A DNA stretch of 54,087 nt, from contig JADFNV010000019.1 of NCBI GenBank assembly GCA_022563195.1, forward strand, positions 1 through 54,087. Direction: 5' to 3'. Positions within the stretch are counted from its first letter, which is position 1. Every line of letters starts with the position of its first letter. Positions 18,070 to 27,670 of this stretch are shown here, one piece after another. A program made the position numbers and the translations under genes. This DNA comes from Pseudomonadota bacterium. GTDB taxonomy: Bacteria > Pseudomonadota > Gammaproteobacteria > Steroidobacterales > Woeseiaceae. Below the pieces are notes generated by a model that saw nothing but the letters and a program-made list of their open reading frames with translations, made no database searches and was not told where the DNA came from.

Positions 18070-18627
18070 CTAGATCTCGAGCAAATCGGCTTCTTTGTCC
18101 GCAAGCACCTTGTCGATTTCGGCGACGTATTTATCGGTGATCGACTGGATTTCGTCGTGCGCCCGATGATCGTCGTCCTCACCGATCATTTTTTCCTTGA
18201 GCAGGTCTTTGACATCGCCCAATGCGTCACGACGAATATTTCGAATAGCCACACGGCCACTTTCAGCCTCGTGGCGCACGATACGAATCATGTCTTTCCT
18301 GCGTTCCTCCGTCAGCGCCGGCAGTGGCACACGAATTACGGTTCCGGCCGAGGCAGGGTTCAATCCAAGGTCCGATTTCATGATGGCCTTTTCGATGACG
18401 GACACCATAATCTTTTCCCATGGCGTCACAGTCAGAGTACGTGAGTCTTCAACACCGATGTTGGCAACCTGGTTCAATGGAACCAGAGACCCATAGTATT
18501 CGACAGTAATGTGATCGAGCAGGCTCGTGTGCGCGCGCCCCGTGCGTAGCTTGGTCAGCTCCTGCTTCAGCGACCCGACACTTTTTGCCATGCGCTCGCC
18601 AGCATCCTTCTTGATCTCATCCAACAC
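18070..18627 (-). CDS. frr: Ribosome recycling factor
   Basis: 185 residues, exactly the family length. It splits post-termination ribosomes together with EF-G. The three-helix-bundle text is typical: [56 protein letters not shown], and the C-terminal coiled coil ending [10 protein letters not shown]. It lies 36 bp downstream of pyrH. Confidence 0.96.
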   Translation of the reverse strand: MLDEIKKDAGERMAKSVGSLKQELTKLRTGRAHTSLLDHITVEYYGSLVPLNQVANIGVEDSRTLTVTPWEKIMVSVIEKAIMKSDLGLNPASAGTVIRVPLPALTEERRKDMIRIVRHEAESGRVAIRNIRRDALGDVKDLLKEKMIGEDDDHRAHDEIQSITDKYVAEIDKVLADKEADLLEI

Positions 18628-18663
18628 TTTAGTCGCCCTCTTTGTAAATCGCTTTCCTGCTGA

Positions 18664-19386
18664 TCAGGCGGTCACCAGAGTACCAACATTGCTGCCGGAC
18701 ATGGCTTGAACTATTGCATTTTCACGTGTCAGGTCAAATACCCGCAGCGGCAAATCATTGTCGCGACACATCACGATCGCGGTAGCGTCCATTACCGACA
18801 GCTTGTCGGTCAATACCTTGTCGAAAGAAACCGTGTCGTAACGCGTCGCATCCGGATTGCTCAGCGGGTCTGCATCATAGACGCCATCAACTTTGGTCGC
18901 CTTGAGCAATACATCGGCACCGATCTCAATAGCCCTTAGCGCCGCCGCCGTGTCGGTGGTGAAAAACGGGTTTCCTGTTCCGGCCGCCAATAAAACAACG
19001 CGGCCTTTTTCGAGATGGCGTACGGCCCGGCGCCGGATATAGTCCTCGCAGACCTGGTGAATGACCAGTGCCGACATAACTCGTGCAAAGACACCGAGGG
19101 CCTCAAGTGCGTCCTGAATCGCCAGTGCATTCATGACCGTGGCGAGCATACCCATGTAGTCACCGGTCACTCGATCCATACCGGCGCGGGCCAGGCCGGC
19201 GCCGCGAAAAATATTGCCGCCACCAATAACGATTGCGATTTCAACGCCGGTCTTCTGTGCGGTCGCAATCTCTGCCGCCAGGCGTTGAATGACGGCTGGC
19301 TCGATGCCGTAATCCAGATCGCCCATTAGCGCCTCACCGCTGAGTTTCAGCAAGACGCGACGGTATTGAAGCGGTGCATCACTCAT
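18664..19386 (-). CDS. pyrH: UMP kinase
   Basis: 240 residues. This amino-acid-kinase-fold enzyme makes UDP from UMP and is allosterically controlled by GTP/UTP. Seen: the N-terminal [29 protein letters not shown], the UMP-binding [14 protein letters not shown], and [19 protein letters not shown]. It lies between tsf and frr as in most bacteria. Confidence 0.96.
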   Translation of the reverse strand: MSDAPLQYRRVLLKLSGEALMGDLDYGIEPAVIQRLAAEIATAQKTGVEIAIVIGGGNIFRGAGLARAGMDRVTGDYMGMLATVMNALAIQDALEALGVFARVMSALVIHQVCEDYIRRRAVRHLEKGRVVLLAAGTGNPFFTTDTAAALRAIEIGADVLLKATKVDGVYDADPLSNPDATRYDTVSFDKVLTDKLSVMDATAIVMCRDNDLPLRVFDLTRENAIVQAMSGSNVGTLVTA

Positions 19387-19407
19387 ATGTTTGTCCTGGC
19401 CATAATT

Positions 19408-20301
19408 TTAAGACTTTTTATCATCCTTCCGGGCATCCTCGATTTGCTTCATTACTTCTTCCGCGAAATTTTCCTCTTTCTTTTCGATACCTTCGCCGAC
19501 TTCGAAGCGCACGAATGCAGCTACGCTCGCATCGGCATCGCTTAAGAGCTTGGCAACGCTGATGTCAGAATCCTTGACGAACGGTTGTCCGAGCAACGTG
19601 ATCTGTTTGAGGAATTTATTGATGCGGCCCGCAATCATTTTTTCGATGATCTCAGGGGGCTTGCCAGAATCCTGAGCTTGCTCGGTCAGAATGCGGCGTT
19701 CGCTCTCAAGCGTCTCCGCAGGCACTCCCGACTCATCAATGCACATCGGGTTGCTTGCGGCAACATGCATCGCAATATCACGACCCAGGGCCTCATCACC
19801 CCCATCAAGTGCAACGACGGCAGCAATTCGAGCATTGTGCGTATAACTTGAAATAATGCCATCGGCTATCACCGACGCGATTCGTCTAACACTGATGTTC
19901 TCACCAATCTTGGCAACGAGTTCGGTGCGAGCCTCTTCGACAGAGCGCCCGTCTGCGAGCCTTTCATGCGCGAAAGCCTCGACATCAGTCGTTCCCGATG
20001 CGAGTGCTGCGGCCGCAACGGCTTCCACGAAAGCGACAAAGTTTTCGTCCTTCGCAACGAAATCCGTCTCCGAATTGACCTCGACGATAACGGCCCTGTT
20101 GCCGTCGTGGACCACGACGATGCGCCCGTCCGCTGCAATCCGGCTGGCTTTCTTGTCTGCTTTCGCCTGGCCTGACTTGCGCAATACCTCTACGGCCGCG
20201 TCGAGGTCGCCATCGGTCTCTACGAGCGCCCTCTTGCAATCCATCATGCCCGCGCCGGTGTGCTCGCGTAATTCCTTGACCATCGATGGACTAATCGACA
20301 T
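19408..20301 (-). CDS. tsf: Elongation factor Ts
   Basis: 297 residues. It is the guanine-nucleotide exchange factor for EF-Tu. The N-terminal UBA-like domain ends in [14 protein letters not shown] (family signature), and the core contains [12 protein letters not shown], the TDFVA motif that contacts EF-Tu. The C-terminal part has [17 protein letters not shown] and [16 protein letters not shown]. It is transcribed 45 bp after rpsB in the usual S2/EF-Ts pair, probably under the same leader control. Confidence 0.96.
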   Translation of the reverse strand: MSISPSMVKELREHTGAGMMDCKRALVETDGDLDAAVEVLRKSGQAKADKKASRIAADGRIVVVHDGNRAVIVEVNSETDFVAKDENFVAFVEAVAAAALASGTTDVEAFAHERLADGRSVEEARTELVAKIGENISVRRIASVIADGIISSYTHNARIAAVVALDGGDEALGRDIAMHVAASNPMCIDESGVPAETLESERRILTEQAQDSGKPPEIIEKMIAGRINKFLKQITLLGQPFVKDSDISVAKLLSDADASVAAFVRFEVGEGIEKKEENFAEEVMKQIEDARKDDKKS

Positions 20302-20346
20302 CTCGTGTTCCTCAGTGTATTCCGGTATTGGCCAATACTGTCATCG

Positions 20347-21600
20347 CTACTCGCTCTTGCCCGTATCCTTGTCTTCCGCTGCCTTGTCAGCGGCGTCAGC
20401 CTTCTTCGTGGTCTTCTTCGCCGCTTTGCTGGCGGTTTTCTTGGCCGTCTTTTTAGCCGTCTTTTTGGCTGTCGTTTTAGCCGTTTTGGCATCAGTCGAC
20501 TTGGCCGTATCGCTGTCCTCGGTGGCGACCGGCTTTGGCTCAGCCGACTTCGTTACGGCTTGCTCTGCTTCGGCTTTTTCAGCCTCGACTTGCTCTGGCT
20601 GCGCCTCTTTGGCCTCGACTTGCTCTGGCTGCGCCTCTTTGGCCTCGACTTGCTCTGGCTGCGCCTCTTTGGCCTCGACTTCGTCTGGCTGCGCCTCTTT
20701 GGCCTCGACTTCGTCTGCCTGCGCCTCCTTGGCGTCGGCTGGCTCGGGCTCCGGCTTGTTCAGCTCGACCTTCCTGGTCAACTCGACCTTCCTGGCCGGA
20801 TGTTTTCTCCTGATCGAAGCCTGCTTGCCCGCTTTTTTCTTGCGTCCTGTTGATTTCTTGACCTTGCCTTCTGCATCAAGCTCAACGAATTCATCTTCAC
20901 CCAGTACAACCTCGGGCAGCGATGCTTTGCCATCGAGGACCGCGTCCGCAACCATTCCGGCATATAGCTCGATTGCGCGCATCGCATCGTCATTGCCGGG
21001 AATCACGTAGTCGATGCCTTCCGGTGAACAATTGGTATCAACGACGGCGACAACCGGAATTCCAAGCTTGCGAGCCTCCCTCACGGCGATGTCCTCGTGA
21101 TCGACATCGATAACAAACAACACGTCGGGCAAGGCAGTCATCTCCTTGATGCCGCCGAGGCTGCGTTCGAGTTTGTTCTGTTCGCGGCTAAGGCCAAGCA
21201 GCTCCTTCTTTGTCAGACCATCCATGCCGCCTTCTTCCGCCATCTGCTCGAGCGCCATCAGGCGCTTGACGGATCGACGGATCGTCTTGTAATTCGTGAG
21301 CATGCCGCCCAGCCAGCGATAGCTCACAAATGGCATATTCGCACGTGTCGCGTGAGTTCTGACCGCATCCCTGGCCGCACGTTTGGTTCCCACGAACAGC
21401 ACCTTGCCACCATCGGCAACAGTCGCCTTGACGAACGCGCATGCTTCGCGGGCCAGCGGCAGGCTCATCTCGAGATTGATAATATGGATTTTATTGCGCT
21501 GGCCGAAGATGAAGGGAGCCATCTTCGGATTCCAGTAGCGGGTCTGGTGACCAAAATGCACGCCAGCCTCTAGCATCTGGCGCATGGATACCTCTGCCAT
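20347..21600 (-). CDS. rpsB: Ribosomal protein S2 with an unusual ~170-residue repeat-bearing C-terminal extension
   Basis: 417 residues from ATG 21600 ([20 protein letters not shown]); the frame further upstream crosses the leader. Residues 1-~245 are a normal S2: [61 protein letters not shown]. After ~245 comes [20 protein letters not shown]. Then five 10-residue repeats of the [12 protein letters not shown] type follow. The tail closes with a Lys/Ala/Thr-rich stretch ([20 protein letters not shown]) like histone-H1-type bacterial proteins, ending DKDTGKSE. Standard S2 is ~240 residues. The tail probably lies on the solvent side of the 30S subunit; its role is unknown. Confidence 0.93.
   Translation of the reverse strand: MAEVSMRQMLEAGVHFGHQTRYWNPKMAPFIFGQRNKIHIINLEMSLPLAREACAFVKATVADGGKVLFVGTKRAARDAVRTHATRANMPFVSYRWLGGMLTNYKTIRRSVKRLMALEQMAEEGGMDGLTKKELLGLSREQNKLERSLGGIKEMTALPDVLFVIDVDHEDIAVREARKLGIPVVAVVDTNCSPEGIDYVIPGNDDAMRAIELYAGMVADAVLDGKASLPEVVLGEDEFVELDAEGKVKKSTGRKKKAGKQASIRRKHPARKVELTRKVELNKPEPEPADAKEAQADEVEAKEAQPDEVEAKEAQPEQVEAKEAQPEQVEAKEAQPEQVEAEKAEAEQAVTKSAEPKPVATEDSDTAKSTDAKTAKTTAKKTAKKTAKKTASKAAKKTTKKADAADKAAEDKDTGKSE
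20581..20730 (-). repeat. Five 30-bp tandem repeats inside the rpsB extension
   Basis: Units of 30 bp begin at 20581, 20611, 20641, 20671 and 20701. The central ones are almost identical at DNA level (plus-strand core TTGCTCTGGCTGCGCCTCTT). Near-identity at synonymous positions means recent expansion or ongoing homogenisation, so copy number is expected to vary between strains. Confidence 0.85.
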
Positions 21601-21708
21601 CTCGTTTCTCCGGGTTAGGCCTCCGTACACCCCATCTCGCAACCCCTTTTCAGGCGGGGCACCCAGCGCTATGTGACGGTGTACGTGTGGATTAATTGCC
21701 TCTAGGGC
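21601..21708 (-). ncRNA. rpsB 5' leader, candidate S2 autoregulatory RNA
   Basis: On the minus strand the leader contains GTACACC and, about 45 nt later, GGTGTAC, which close a long stem. Between them CCCC and GGGG segments flank a CTGAAAA loop. The text just before the start (GTGTACGGAGGC ...) includes the Shine-Dalgarno. Gammaproteobacterial rpsB-tsf operons are known to be repressed by S2 through a structured leader of this kind. The pairing is seen; the regulation is by analogy. Confidence 0.55.
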
Positions 21709-21714
21709 GCGCGC

Positions 21715-21743
21715 TTTATACCATAGCTGGTCACGCCCAACAA
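21715..21743 (-). promoter_or_regulatory. Sigma-70 promoter of rpsB
   Basis: On the minus strand the -35 is TTGTTG (21743-21738) and the -10 is TATAAA (21720-21715), with a 17-bp spacer. Transcription would start near 21708, giving the ~108-nt leader. The promoter overlaps the divergent start of map. Confidence 0.6.
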
Positions 21744-22516
21744 TGGTAAGCATGACTGTAACGATCAAAAATGCGGATGAGCAGGTCAAGATGCGGGTTG
21801 CCGGACGTCTGGCCGCGGATGTGCTCGACATGATCGGCGATCACGTCAAGGCGGGTGTGACGACAGGCGAACTCGATACCCTCTGTCACCGGTATATTAC
21901 GGAGGATCAGGGTGCTATTCCTGCCCCCTTGAACTACCGTGGCTTCCCGAAATCGATTTGTACGTCCGTCAATCATGTCGTCTGTCACGGCATTCCGGGC
22001 GAACGCACGCTCAAAACCGGTGACGCGGTAAATATCGACATCACGGTCATCAAAGAGGGCTTCCATGGCGACACCAGTCGCATGTTTTTCGTGGGCAAAG
22101 CGGGCATCCAGGCGCAACGACTGGCACAGGTTGCCTTCGACAGCATGTGGCTGGGCATCAACGAGCTCGCGCCAGGCAAGCGGCTCGGCGATGTGGGCGC
22201 GGCGATCCAGCAACATGTTGAAAAACAACGGTTTTCCGTCGTGCGCGAATACTGTGGGCACGGTATCGGCAGGGCCTTTCACGAAGACCCGCAAGTGTTG
22301 CATTACGGCAGCTATGGCGCCGGTCTTGAACTAAAGGCCGGAATGACGTTGACAGTCGAGCCGATGGTGAATGCAGGCAAGCCGGGGGTCAGGCTGTTAC
22401 CCGACGGTTGGACGGTCGTGACGAAAGACCACAGCTTGTCGGCGCAATGGGAACACACGATCCTGATTACCGACACGGGCTTCGAGGTCTTGACACTCAG
22501 CGCTGGCGATCGTTAG
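21743..22516 (+). CDS. map: Methionine aminopeptidase, type I
   Basis: 257 residues from ATG 21743 (a second ATG is three codons on, at 21752). It removes the N-terminal Met from new proteins. All five metal ligands of the pita-bread fold are visible: two Asp in [19 protein letters not shown], His in [14 protein letters not shown], Glu in TVEPMVNAG and Glu in [11 protein letters not shown]. The substrate-contact His is in [11 protein letters not shown]. It is divergent from rpsB, a frequent bacterial arrangement. There is no clear Shine-Dalgarno before either ATG. Confidence 0.95.
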   Translation: MVSMTVTIKNADEQVKMRVAGRLAADVLDMIGDHVKAGVTTGELDTLCHRYITEDQGAIPAPLNYRGFPKSICTSVNHVVCHGIPGERTLKTGDAVNIDITVIKEGFHGDTSRMFFVGKAGIQAQRLAQVAFDSMWLGINELAPGKRLGDVGAAIQQHVEKQRFSVVREYCGHGIGRAFHEDPQVLHYGSYGAGLELKAGMTLTVEPMVNAGKPGVRLLPDGWTVVTKDHSLSAQWEHTILITDTGFEVLTLSAGDR

Positions 22517-22547
22517 TACTCCGTCAAGGTGATAAAGATGGAGTACT
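22515..22547 (+). terminator. Hairpin after map
   Basis: AGTACTCC (22515-22522) pairs with GGAGTACT (22540-22547) across a 17-nt loop, starting at the map stop codon. No immediate T-tract, so terminator function is tentative. Confidence 0.35.
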
Positions 22548-22567
22548 GGCGTTGAAGAACTTTTCTT

Positions 22568-22573
22568 TATAAT
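22568..22573 (+). promoter_or_regulatory. Candidate -10 hexamer immediately before glnD
   Basis: A perfect TATAAT ends 5 nt before the glnD ATG. No good -35 lies 17 nt upstream and no Shine-Dalgarno is present. If it is used, the transcript would begin at or next to the ATG, that is, be leaderless. Chance occurrence in an A/T-rich stretch is possible. Confidence 0.3.
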
Positions 22574-22578
22574 TAATA

Positions 22579-25257
22579 ATGAGTTACACAGCTATTGAAT
22601 GGGCTGATTCGTTCGCCGACGATGCGGCTGTCACGATGTTGCGCGACGCGCTTGCCGACGGATCAGTAGCTGACAGCCGGGCAGCACTGCAGCTTGCCAG
22701 TGACAACATCAAGGAACGATTTCTCGGCGGCGAATCCGTGGTCACGCTCGTGCATCTGCGGGCAACGGTCGTCGACGAGTTGCTGGTTTTCCTGTGGCGC
22801 GAGCTTGCCAGCGACTGTAACGCCGTGGCGGCTCTCATCGCCGTCGGAGGTTACGGGCGCGCCGAACTTCACCCATCGTCTGATGTTGACATCATGCTGC
22901 TGTCGCGCGACGACTTGCCTGCTCAATGCCAGGCACAGCTCAGCGATTTCGTAACTGCCCTTTGGGACGTCGGACTTGAAATCGGCCACAGTGTGCGCAC
23001 GGTTGCACAGTGTCGTGAGGAGGCCGGCGCTGACCTGACCATTGCAACAACGCTGATCGAATCACGCCTTCTCGACGGGCCTGACGAGCTGTATCTGGCG
23101 ATGCTCGATGAGATTGCCCCGGAAAATATCTGGCCATCCAGCAAATTCTTCGCCGAGAAACGCAAGGAACAGATCGCCAGGCACCATCGCTACGATGACA
23201 CGGCCTACAATCTCGAGCCCAACGTCAAAGGCAGCCCCGGCGGTTTACGCGACATCCAGATGGTTGGCTGGGTCGCCAAACGTCATTTTGGAGTCAAAAC
23301 GCTCGACGAACTCGTTGCACACAAGTTCCTGACAACGGGGCAGGTACAACGCCTCAACGACGGTCAGGCTTTTCTATGGCGCGTTCGCTTCGGCCTGCAT
23401 GTGTTGACGGGCAGACGGGAGGATCGCCTGCTGTTCGATCACCAGATTAATCTCGCCAAAATGCTCGGCTACGAGGACGCGTCCTACACGCTGGCTGTCG
23501 AACAACTCATGCAGCGCTACTACCGCACGGTTATGGACCTGAGCCGTCTGAACGAGATGCTGTTGCAGCTTTTCGAAGAAGCGATTCTGATGGATCCGGA
23601 TGCGCCGCCCGATGCGCTCAACGAACGTTTCCAGATCAAAAACGGCTTTTTGCAAACAGTCGATGAGCAGGTATTTGTGAAAGACCCGTCCGCGTTGCTC
23701 GAGCTATTTCTGTTATTGCAGCAAAACCCCGAGATTCGAGGTGTCAGTGCCTACACTGTGGGCCTGATCAAGCGCAATCTGCACCTCATCGACGAGGAAT
23801 TTCGGCAAAATCCGCGCAACCACCGTCTGTTCTTGTCGATTCTGCGTGCTCCGGAGGGGGTCACTCACGAACTCAGGCGCATGAACCTCTATGGCGTACT
23901 CGGTCTTTACATCCCGTCGTTCGGCCGCATCGTCGGACGAATGCAATACGATTTGTTTCATGCCTACACAGTCGACGCGCACACCTTATTCGTCGTTAGC
24001 AATCTGCGCCGCTTCGCGCTGAGCCGTTTCGATCATGAGTACCCGCAATGCAGCCGCATCATGCAATCGTTCGAAAAGCCCGAGATTGCCTACCTCGGCG
24101 GCCTGTTTCACGATATCGCCAAGGGTCGCGGCGGCGACCATTCGGAGCTTGGCGCCGTCGATGCCGAGTCTTTCTGCCTCGAGCACGGCTTAAGCAAGTA
24201 CGAGGCACGCTTCGTCGCCTGGCTGGTACGCCACCATTTGGTCCTGTCGACTACGGCGCAAAAAAAGGACATCGGTGACCCCGATGTCATTAACGAATTC
24301 GCCGCGCTCGTAAGCGATCCGCTGCACCTTGACTATCTCTATGTTCTGACTGTCGCCGACGTACGCGGCACGAACCCGAAACTCTGGAACTCATGGAAAG
24401 CGACACTTTTTAATGATCTTTATGCACTGACAAGTCGCGCACTGCGGCGTGGACTCGAAAATCCGATCGATCGTGAGCAACTGATTCTGGAAAAGAAATC
24501 TCAGGCGAGAGAAGCTTTACAGGAAATTGGCATCGCTGACGATCGCATCGAAATCGTCTGGCAGCTGTTCAGCGATTCCTACTTTCTTCGCCATCGTAGC
24601 GACGAAATCGTCTGGCACACGGAATGGCTCGCCGACTGCGATACCAGCTCGGACGTCGGCCTGGTTGACGTTCGTCGCCAGAAGCATGGTGACGGCATGG
24701 AGGCCGTCCTGTACACGCCCAGATCGAGACGCACTTTTGCACACGCGACGGCCGCACTTGATGAACTTGGCATGACGATTGTTGATGCGCGAATTATGCC
24801 CACCGAGAATGACTACAGTCTCGACATGTTCATCTTTATGGAGCTCGACAAACGCATGGAAATCGACGAGTCCCGCATAAACAGGATACGGCGCGCATTA
24901 ACACGCGCTATCGCCCAGGGCGATGACAACATTGTAAGTGTTACACGCGCCGCGCCGCGCCAGGTACGCATGTTCACCACCAAGACCAGCGTTAATTTCG
25001 GGCGTAATACTCGTAACGGGCGTACGGTGCTCGAACTCGTTGCCGCCGATCAACCTGGATTGCTTGGCAAGGTCGGCCAGGTGTTCATCGCACTTGGCAT
25101 CGATATCGAGACAGCCAAGATCATGACGATTGGCGAACGAGCAGAGGATGTGTTTTATATCAGTGACGAGGCCGGGTTACCGCTCGACGATGCCGGCAAG
25201 AATCGATTGCGCAACGAACTTGAGGCAAAACTTGACGACAATAGTGCCGCGAGCTGA
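22579..25257 (+). CDS. glnD: Bifunctional PII uridylyltransferase/uridylyl-removing enzyme
   Basis: 892 residues. It is the nitrogen sensor that uridylylates or de-uridylylates PII proteins in response to glutamine. Domains in order: nucleotidyltransferase (~70-230; GGYGRAELHPSSDVDIMLL with G-G and S-D-x-D), the PII-UTase linker region, an HD domain for UMP removal (~500-620; GLFHDIAKGRGGDHSELGA), and two C-terminal ACT domains (~700-890; RRTFAHATAALDELGMTI and LELVAADQPGLLGKVGQ). Length and order match E. coli GlnD. It is followed after 33 bp by dapD. Confidence 0.95.
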   Translation: MSYTAIEWADSFADDAAVTMLRDALADGSVADSRAALQLASDNIKERFLGGESVVTLVHLRATVVDELLVFLWRELASDCNAVAALIAVGGYGRAELHPSSDVDIMLLSRDDLPAQCQAQLSDFVTALWDVGLEIGHSVRTVAQCREEAGADLTIATTLIESRLLDGPDELYLAMLDEIAPENIWPSSKFFAEKRKEQIARHHRYDDTAYNLEPNVKGSPGGLRDIQMVGWVAKRHFGVKTLDELVAHKFLTTGQVQRLNDGQAFLWRVRFGLHVLTGRREDRLLFDHQINLAKMLGYEDASYTLAVEQLMQRYYRTVMDLSRLNEMLLQLFEEAILMDPDAPPDALNERFQIKNGFLQTVDEQVFVKDPSALLELFLLLQQNPEIRGVSAYTVGLIKRNLHLIDEEFRQNPRNHRLFLSILRAPEGVTHELRRMNLYGVLGLYIPSFGRIVGRMQYDLFHAYTVDAHTLFVVSNLRRFALSRFDHEYPQCSRIMQSFEKPEIAYLGGLFHDIAKGRGGDHSELGAVDAESFCLEHGLSKYEARFVAWLVRHHLVLSTTAQKKDIGDPDVINEFAALVSDPLHLDYLYVLTVADVRGTNPKLWNSWKATLFNDLYALTSRALRRGLENPIDREQLILEKKSQAREALQEIGIADDRIEIVWQLFSDSYFLRHRSDEIVWHTEWLADCDTSSDVGLVDVRRQKHGDGMEAVLYTPRSRRTFAHATAALDELGMTIVDARIMPTENDYSLDMFIFMELDKRMEIDESRINRIRRALTRAIAQGDDNIVSVTRAAPRQVRMFTTKTSVNFGRNTRNGRTVLELVAADQPGLLGKVGQVFIALGIDIETAKIMTIGERAEDVFYISDEAGLPLDDAGKNRLRNELEAKLDDNSAAS

Positions 25258-25290
25258 AAGCTGACGGCAAACCCTGGAAAGGACGGCACA

Positions 25291-26115
25291 GTGCAGGATT
25301 TGATCGACATCATAGACAAGGGATTTGAGACCGGTGGTCGGATGGACAACGACGCCGACGATAAATGCCTTGCTGATGCCGTGCAACGCGCTATCGAGAT
25401 GCTTGATTCAGGCGAAGCGCGGGTCGCGGAGCAAGTCGACGGCGACTGGCATGTCAACCAGTGGCTGAAAAAAGCCGTGCTGCTCAGTTTTCGCCTGACG
25501 GACAATCAAATCATGCCCGGCACCTACAGCCGTTTTTACGACAAGGTACCGCTGAAGTATGCCGATTATTCAGAAGAGGATTTCGTCCGCGACGGAGTAC
25601 GCGTGGTACCCGACGCAATTGTACGTCGGGGTGCCTACGTCGCGTCGGATGTCGTGCTTATGCCGAGTTTCGTGAACATCGGCGCACATGTCGATAGCGG
25701 CACGATGGTCGATACCTGGACCACCGTTGGCAGTTGTGCACAAATTGGCAAAAACGTGCACCTGTCAGGTGGCGTAGGCATTGGTGGCGTCCTTGAACCT
25801 GTGCAAGCCGGTCCAACCATCATCGAAGACGACTGTTTTATCGGCGCGCGATCGGAAATCGTGGAGGGAGTCATTGTCGAACGCGGTTCGGTCATTTCGA
25901 TGGGTGTTTTCATTGGGCAGAGCACACGCATTTATGATCGCGAAACCGATGAAATCAGTTACGGTCGTGTCCCGGCCGGCTCGGTCGTCGTTCCGGGCAG
26001 CCTGCCGTCAAACGACGGAAAATATTCCTTGAACTGTGCCATTATCGTCAAACATGTTGATGCTAAGACTCGCGCAAAAACAAGCCTCAATGACCTGCTG
26101 CGCAATGCGGACTAA
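25291..26115 (+). CDS. dapD: Tetrahydrodipicolinate N-succinyltransferase
   Basis: 274 residues from GTG 25291 with AAAGGACG upstream. It catalyses the succinyl-CoA-dependent step of the lysine/diaminopimelate pathway. The N-terminal helical domain contains [12 protein letters not shown] hexapeptide left-handed beta-helix covers residues ~105-230 ([45 protein letters not shown]). [18 protein letters not shown] is a typical DapD segment. It is paired with dapE two genes downstream. Confidence 0.95.
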   Translation: MQDLIDIIDKGFETGGRMDNDADDKCLADAVQRAIEMLDSGEARVAEQVDGDWHVNQWLKKAVLLSFRLTDNQIMPGTYSRFYDKVPLKYADYSEEDFVRDGVRVVPDAIVRRGAYVASDVVLMPSFVNIGAHVDSGTMVDTWTTVGSCAQIGKNVHLSGGVGIGGVLEPVQAGPTIIEDDCFIGARSEIVEGVIVERGSVISMGVFIGQSTRIYDRETDEISYGRVPAGSVVVPGSLPSNDGKYSLNCAIIVKHVDAKTRAKTSLNDLLRNAD

Positions 26116-26127
26116 GGCAACAACACC

Positions 26128-26481
26128 GTGTTGACGGTTTACGGAATCAACAGCTGCGACACGTGCAGGAAAGCGCGTCGATTCCTGACAGCCAAAAAAA
26201 TTGAGTATCGCTTTCATGATGTTCGCGACGACGGTCTCGATATTCAAATGCTTGAACGCTGGGCCGATCGCATAGGCTGGGAAAAACTTTTGAACAAGAA
26301 AAGCCTGACCTGGCGCAAGATACCCGAAGTCGATCGTGCCGACATGACGCGTGACCATGCGCTTGCGGCAATGATCGATCGACCAACATTGATCAAGCGG
26401 CCCGTTCTCGAAGCCAAAGAATTTATCGCTGTCGGATTCTCGGAGCAGCGTTTCTCCGTTTTCCTTGAAAAAATGAAATAG
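26128..26481 (+). CDS. ArsC/Spx-family thioredoxin-fold protein (YffB-like)
   Basis: 117 residues from GTG 26128. It has the ArsC/Spx thioredoxin fold with an N-terminal redox pair YGINSCDTCRKARRFL (CDTC), RFHDVRDDGL, a helix ending LLNKKSLTWRKI, and PTLIKRPVLEAK with the conserved Arg-Pro. This YffB subgroup is usually encoded beside dapE, as here between dapD and dapE, and its physiological role is unsettled. It is not a convincing arsenate reductase because no ars genes are near. Confidence 0.85.
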   Translation: MLTVYGINSCDTCRKARRFLTAKKIEYRFHDVRDDGLDIQMLERWADRIGWEKLLNKKSLTWRKIPEVDRADMTRDHALAAMIDRPTLIKRPVLEAKEFIAVGFSEQRFSVFLEKMK

Positions 26482-26515
26482 CGCAAGAGCGCGTCGCAAC
26501 ACCTCGCACATTTCA

Positions 26516-27670
26516 ATGGCAGCTGCAAAAAAAACCGCAATCGATCATCCGGCGATTTCGCTGCTGTGCGACCTCATACGCCGCCCCTCGGTCACCCCCG
26601 ACGACGCGGGCTGTCAGAAGATTCTGGCCGAACGGTTATCACTGCTCGGATTTAGGTGTGAATCGATGCCTTTCGGTGACGTTGCCAATCTCTGGGCCCG
26701 ACGCGGAAACTCAGGACCAGTGCTTTGTTTCGCGGGACACACTGATGTCGTACCGCCCGGCGACGTAGACGAGTGGCATAGTGATCCGTTTGAACCGGTG
26801 GTACGCGATGGAATGATAGTTGGCCGCGGCTCCGCCGACATGAAGAGCGGCCTTGCTGCCATGATCGTTGCGCTTGAGGTTTTCATTGCTGCGCATCCCG
26901 ATCATGACGGCAGCCTGGCGCTGTTGATTACGAGCGATGAAGAGGGTCGTGCCCGGGACGGCACGCTCAGGGTCATCGAGACTCTCAGCGCACGTGATGA
27001 GCACATCGACTGGTGCGTGATCGGCGAACCAAGCAGTCAAGAGACGCTAGGCGATACCGTCCGCATTGGCCGCCGTGGCTCATTGAGCGGCATGCTCAGA
27101 GTGCATGGACTCGAAGGTCACGTGGCGTACCCGCAGCATGCGGATAATCCAATCCGCCGCTTCGCGCCTGTTCTGGAAAAGTTGCACGCGATCGAATGGG
27201 ACCAGGGCAACAAAGACTTTCCGCCAACGAGCTTTCAGGTCGTGGACCTTCACGCGGGCACTGGCACTCCGAACATCACACCGGGCGAATTGAATGCGCG
27301 ATTTAATTTACGCTATTCAACGGAGTGGGATCACGAAAGCCTGCAGACCAAAGTGCGCGAGATTTTCGATTCGCATGAGATCGATTACGAACTTGACTGG
27401 CACCTGTCCGGCAAGCCTTTTTTGACCAGCCCGTGCAAATTCATCGATGCGGTCACCCAGGCTGTGACGGAGAAAACGGGCAAGACGCCCGAACTTTCCA
27501 CGGGCGGCGGCACTTCGGACGGCCGTTTCATTTCGCCCGCCGGCGCCGACGTTGTTGAACTCGGGCCGCTGAATGCATCAATACACCACATTGACGAACA
27601 CGTAAGAATCGACGATGTGATCACCCTGACGGCGATGTATCAACGCATCATGGAGTTGATGCTGCTGTAG
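26516..27670 (+). CDS. dapE: Succinyl-diaminopimelate desuccinylase
   Basis: 384 residues from ATG 26516. It is a dinuclear zinc M20-family hydrolase that releases LL-DAP, the step after DapD/DapC. Zinc and catalytic residues are visible: His in FAGHTDVVPPGD, Asp in GRGSADMKSG, and the Glu pair in ITSDEEGRARDGT. The lid-domain HVAYPQHADNPIRRF includes the His that enters the partner's active site. The TAG stop is the first base triplet of the REP-like repeat that follows. Confidence 0.95.
   Translation: MAAAKKTAIDHPAISLLCDLIRRPSVTPDDAGCQKILAERLSLLGFRCESMPFGDVANLWARRGNSGPVLCFAGHTDVVPPGDVDEWHSDPFEPVVRDGMIVGRGSADMKSGLAAMIVALEVFIAAHPDHDGSLALLITSDEEGRARDGTLRVIETLSARDEHIDWCVIGEPSSQETLGDTVRIGRRGSLSGMLRVHGLEGHVAYPQHADNPIRRFAPVLEKLHAIEWDQGNKDFPPTSFQVVDLHAGTGTPNITPGELNARFNLRYSTEWDHESLQTKVREIFDSHEIDYELDWHLSGKPFLTSPCKFIDAVTQAVTEKTGKTPELSTGGGTSDGRFISPAGADVVELGPLNASIHHIDEHVRIDDVITLTAMYQRIMELMLL

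Noticed and set aside
20581..20730. CRISPR-like array
   Set aside because: The 30-bp units are contiguous with no spacers and encode decapeptide repeats in frame with S2.
19856..21010. 384-codon plus ORF with [13 protein letters not shown] repeats, opposite tsf/rpsB
   Set aside because: Its repeats are the antisense of the 30-bp units in the S2 tail; it overlaps two essential genes and has no start signal.
21731..22303. 190-codon minus ORF opposite map
   Set aside because: Antisense shadow of map, which retains all five metal ligands.
26008..26511. 167-codon minus ORF opposite the YffB-like gene
   Set aside because: Shadow; the plus-strand gene has the CDTC motif and conserved neighbours.
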